Assembly (NCBI GenBank): GCA_947178195.1 | Contig: CAMWXM010000006.1 | Coordinates: 1 to 31,298 of the forward strand | DNA length: 31,298 nucleotides | Direction of reading: 5' to 3' | DNA from: an uncultured Ruminococcus sp. | GTDB taxonomy: Bacteria > Bacillota > Clostridia > Oscillospirales > Ruminococcaceae | Shown: in pieces, positions 30,003 through 31,298 of the stretch | Position numbering within the stretch: position 1 is the first letter of the stretch | Layout of the letters: the number at the start of each line of letters is the position of its first letter | Made by a program: the position numbers and the translations under genes | Notes under the pieces: model-generated | Seen by the model: only the letters and a program-made list of their open reading frames with translations | Told to the model about the DNA's origin: nothing | The model's database searches: none

Positions 30003-30875
30003 ATGCACATAAAGAAAAAATTAATAGCAATTTCTGCAGTTATTGCAATGATGCTTTCATTTTCAGCTTGCTCGGATAAGGGCGACAGCAGCTCAGGTTC
30101 TTCCGCTGCTAACAACATTCCCGATGTTAAGGAAACTCTTTCCTCTGAAGAAATCGACCAGCTTACAAAGCATAGTCTTTCAATCGAGCCTTTTATCCCG
30201 GATACAGGGGTTCAACAGGACGAATTTGAAGATGACAGCAATTCAGATAATAATAATGCTGATAATAATAGCAGCATCGACAATAATGCTAATAATAACA
30301 ATAATTCTAACAACAACAACAATAACAATAATAATAACAGTCCAGGCAGCAATACTGTTTCACCGGATAAACCAAACGGTGTAACAATCGGCAATACCGG
30401 CAGCAATAATGTTGATATTCCTCAGAAAACCGGTCTGCAGGTAATAACCGGTACAAAGGCGGTTATGAAGGCTTCTTGGATGGATCTTTCTGAGTATAAA
30501 GACCATATATTTAACGGCGAATACCTTACGGCTGAATTTAAAATCAAGGAGGACGCAGTCGATGGTATTTATCCTATAACCCTCGATTGGCTCGACTTCC
30601 CAAACTGGGACGCTGAAGACGTTAAATTTACCGGTATTGACGGTGCTGTAATTGTAGGAGGAGACGCAGAGGAAAATAAATTCAATGACAACAGCGATCC
30701 TCAGATAATGGTTTCTAACGTAAGCGGTAAAGCCGGGGACACGGTAAAGGTAAGCTTTAACGTTAAAAATAATCCGGGAGTTGTAGCGAATGTTTTAATA
30801 TTCGGCTTTAACGGTGACGCACTTGAATATGTCAGCGGCGGTGAAGGTGCTGACTTTGACGGTCAATTTCAATAA
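30003..30875 (+). CDS. Asn-rich lipoprotein with permuted cohesin-like segments, copy 2
   Basis: Same length and domain order as copy 1. Residues 1-199 are identical, also at the DNA level. From residue 200 on it differs by about nine residues (for example S200P, S205E, T226K, I264V, R266I, S271G) plus about ten silent changes. The mix of silent and replacement changes, with no stop or frameshift, suggests both copies have been kept as working genes. The cohesin-type N-half again ends at DFDGQFQ, so the truncation came before the duplication. A strong terminator follows, ending the locus. Confidence 0.8.
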   Translation: MHIKKKLIAISAVIAMMLSFSACSDKGDSSSGSSAANNIPDVKETLSSEEIDQLTKHSLSIEPFIPDTGVQQDEFEDDSNSDNNNADNNSSIDNNANNNNNSNNNNNNNNNNSPGSNTVSPDKPNGVTIGNTGSNNVDIPQKTGLQVITGTKAVMKASWMDLSEYKDHIFNGEYLTAEFKIKEDAVDGIYPITLDWLDFPNWDAEDVKFTGIDGAVIVGGDAEENKFNDNSDPQIMVSNVSGKAGDTVKVSFNVKNNPGVVANVLIFGFNGDALEYVSGGEGADFDGQFQ

Positions 30876-30887
30876 TAACCAATAAAT

Positions 30888-30922
30888 AATAAGCCATACT
30901 GTATTTCACAGTATGGCTTATT
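30888..30922 (+). terminator. Strong terminator after lipoprotein copy 2
   Basis: AATAAGCCATACTGT (30888-30902) pairs perfectly with ACAGTATGGCTTATT (30908-30922) around a 5-base loop, followed by TTATG. The A/T ends make it usable in both directions, also for the convergent sigma-factor gene. Confidence 0.8.
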
Positions 30923-31015
30923 TTATGCAATAGACTACATATTTACAGACAAATTCAGTGCAAAATATTAATTCATACTTTTTACAAGCATTCCCTTGTT
31001 TATCGCCGAAAATGT

Positions 31016-31298
31016 TCAATATGGATTTTGATCATACATTTTTTTCAGGGTTTCCAGAGCCTTTTTTTCAATACGAGATACATATGAACGTGAAATATCG
31101 AGTTTTTGTGCCACTTCACGCTGAGTCAGCGCCGTACAGCCATACAAGCCGTACCTGTACTTAATAATATCAAATTCACGTCTATCAAGATTTTTTTCTA
31201 AAAAACCATAAAGCTGAGCTGAACGAATCGACAGATCCACCTGCTCGATTATATCTGTTTCATCTCCCATAATATCAAGTAATGTTAATTGATTGCCA
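31016..31298 (-). CDS. Sigma-70 family factor, C-terminal part, SigK-like (runs off the right edge)
   Basis: The frame continues upstream of the first ATG to the window edge (GNQLTLLDIMGDETDIIEQV), so this is the 3' end of a longer gene. It covers the end of region 3 and region 4: LDRREFDIIKYRYGLYG, then the helix-turn-helix TQREVAQKLDISRSYVSRIE, which contacts the -35 box, then KKALETLKKMY. The SLLD-[VI]-[LM]-GDE segment and SYVSRIEKKAL are closest to the mother-cell sporulation factor SigK among the factors I recall; SigE or SigG are less likely. This implies a spore-forming lineage. The protein ends three residues after YDQ, without an extended tail. Confidence 0.8.
   Translation of the reverse strand, partial: GNQLTLLDIMGDETDIIEQVDLSIRSAQLYGFLEKNLDRREFDIIKYRYGLYGCTALTQREVAQKLDISRSYVSRIEKKALETLKKMYDQNPY

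Larger units (their letters stand above)
29749..30882 (+). repeat. Tandem duplication, unit 2 (1134 bp)
   Basis: Second, directly adjacent copy of 28615-29748. Unit length is equal to the base, and the right boundary is at CCAA (30879-30882), after which the flanks differ. A terminator follows this copy only. Confidence 0.95.

Overview
The window looks like chromosomal DNA of a low-GC, spore-forming, plant-polymer-degrading gut Firmicute close to Ruminococcus (Oscillospiraceae). The grounds are two secreted dockerin proteins, cohesin-like sequence, a T-box leader on leuA, the C-terminal end of a SigK-like sporulation sigma factor, strong AGGAGG-type ribosome sites and near-perfect TTGACA-N17-TATAAT promoters. 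The species call is inference; the gene families are read directly.

Layout. 1-2530 (minus): hypothetical genes with two tRNA-Leu-like repeats between them, led by a gene with its own promoter and 5' hairpin. 2619-5601 (minus): a secreted HEFGH zinc-peptidase-like protein carrying a hexapeptide-type beta-helix, a LamG-like domain and a dockerin. 5659-8107: a FeoA-FeoB fusion for ferrous iron uptake. 8153-8317: a 54-residue gene on the minus strand. 8435-9397: an AEC-family transporter. 9526-13601: the polyamine operon speD-speA-speE-speB, which would take arginine to spermidine. 13613-18084: mostly AT-rich accessory genes (membrane proteins, a DUF3781 protein, two GNAT acetyltransferases, a lipoprotein, a YwqG/DUF1963 protein, and very small ORFs). 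18110-19312: a carboxy(nor)spermidine dehydrogenase homologue, an enzyme of the alternative spermidine route.

19346-21608: a small membrane protein, a leucine-rich-repeat surface protein (minus) and a small dockerin protein (plus), separated by strong hairpin terminators. 21616-26121 (minus): two paralogous lipoproteins with a conserved Cys/His motif, overlapping each other and an ABC-2-type permease with no ATPase beside it. 26324-26578: a small conserved protein. 26687-28695: promoter, leucine T-box and leuA. 28615-30882: an exact 1134-bp tandem duplication that includes the last 27 codons of leuA, a consensus promoter, a 5' hairpin and an Asn-rich lipoprotein with cohesin-like sequence in permuted order. 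The window ends in the sigma-factor gene.

The points I would look at first are the tandem duplication with its homogenised core, the permuted half-cohesin lipoproteins, the tRNA-Leu-like repeats between minus-strand genes at the left end, and the two spermidine routes within 10 kb. No CRISPR array, rRNA, complete tRNA, transposase or phage gene was seen.
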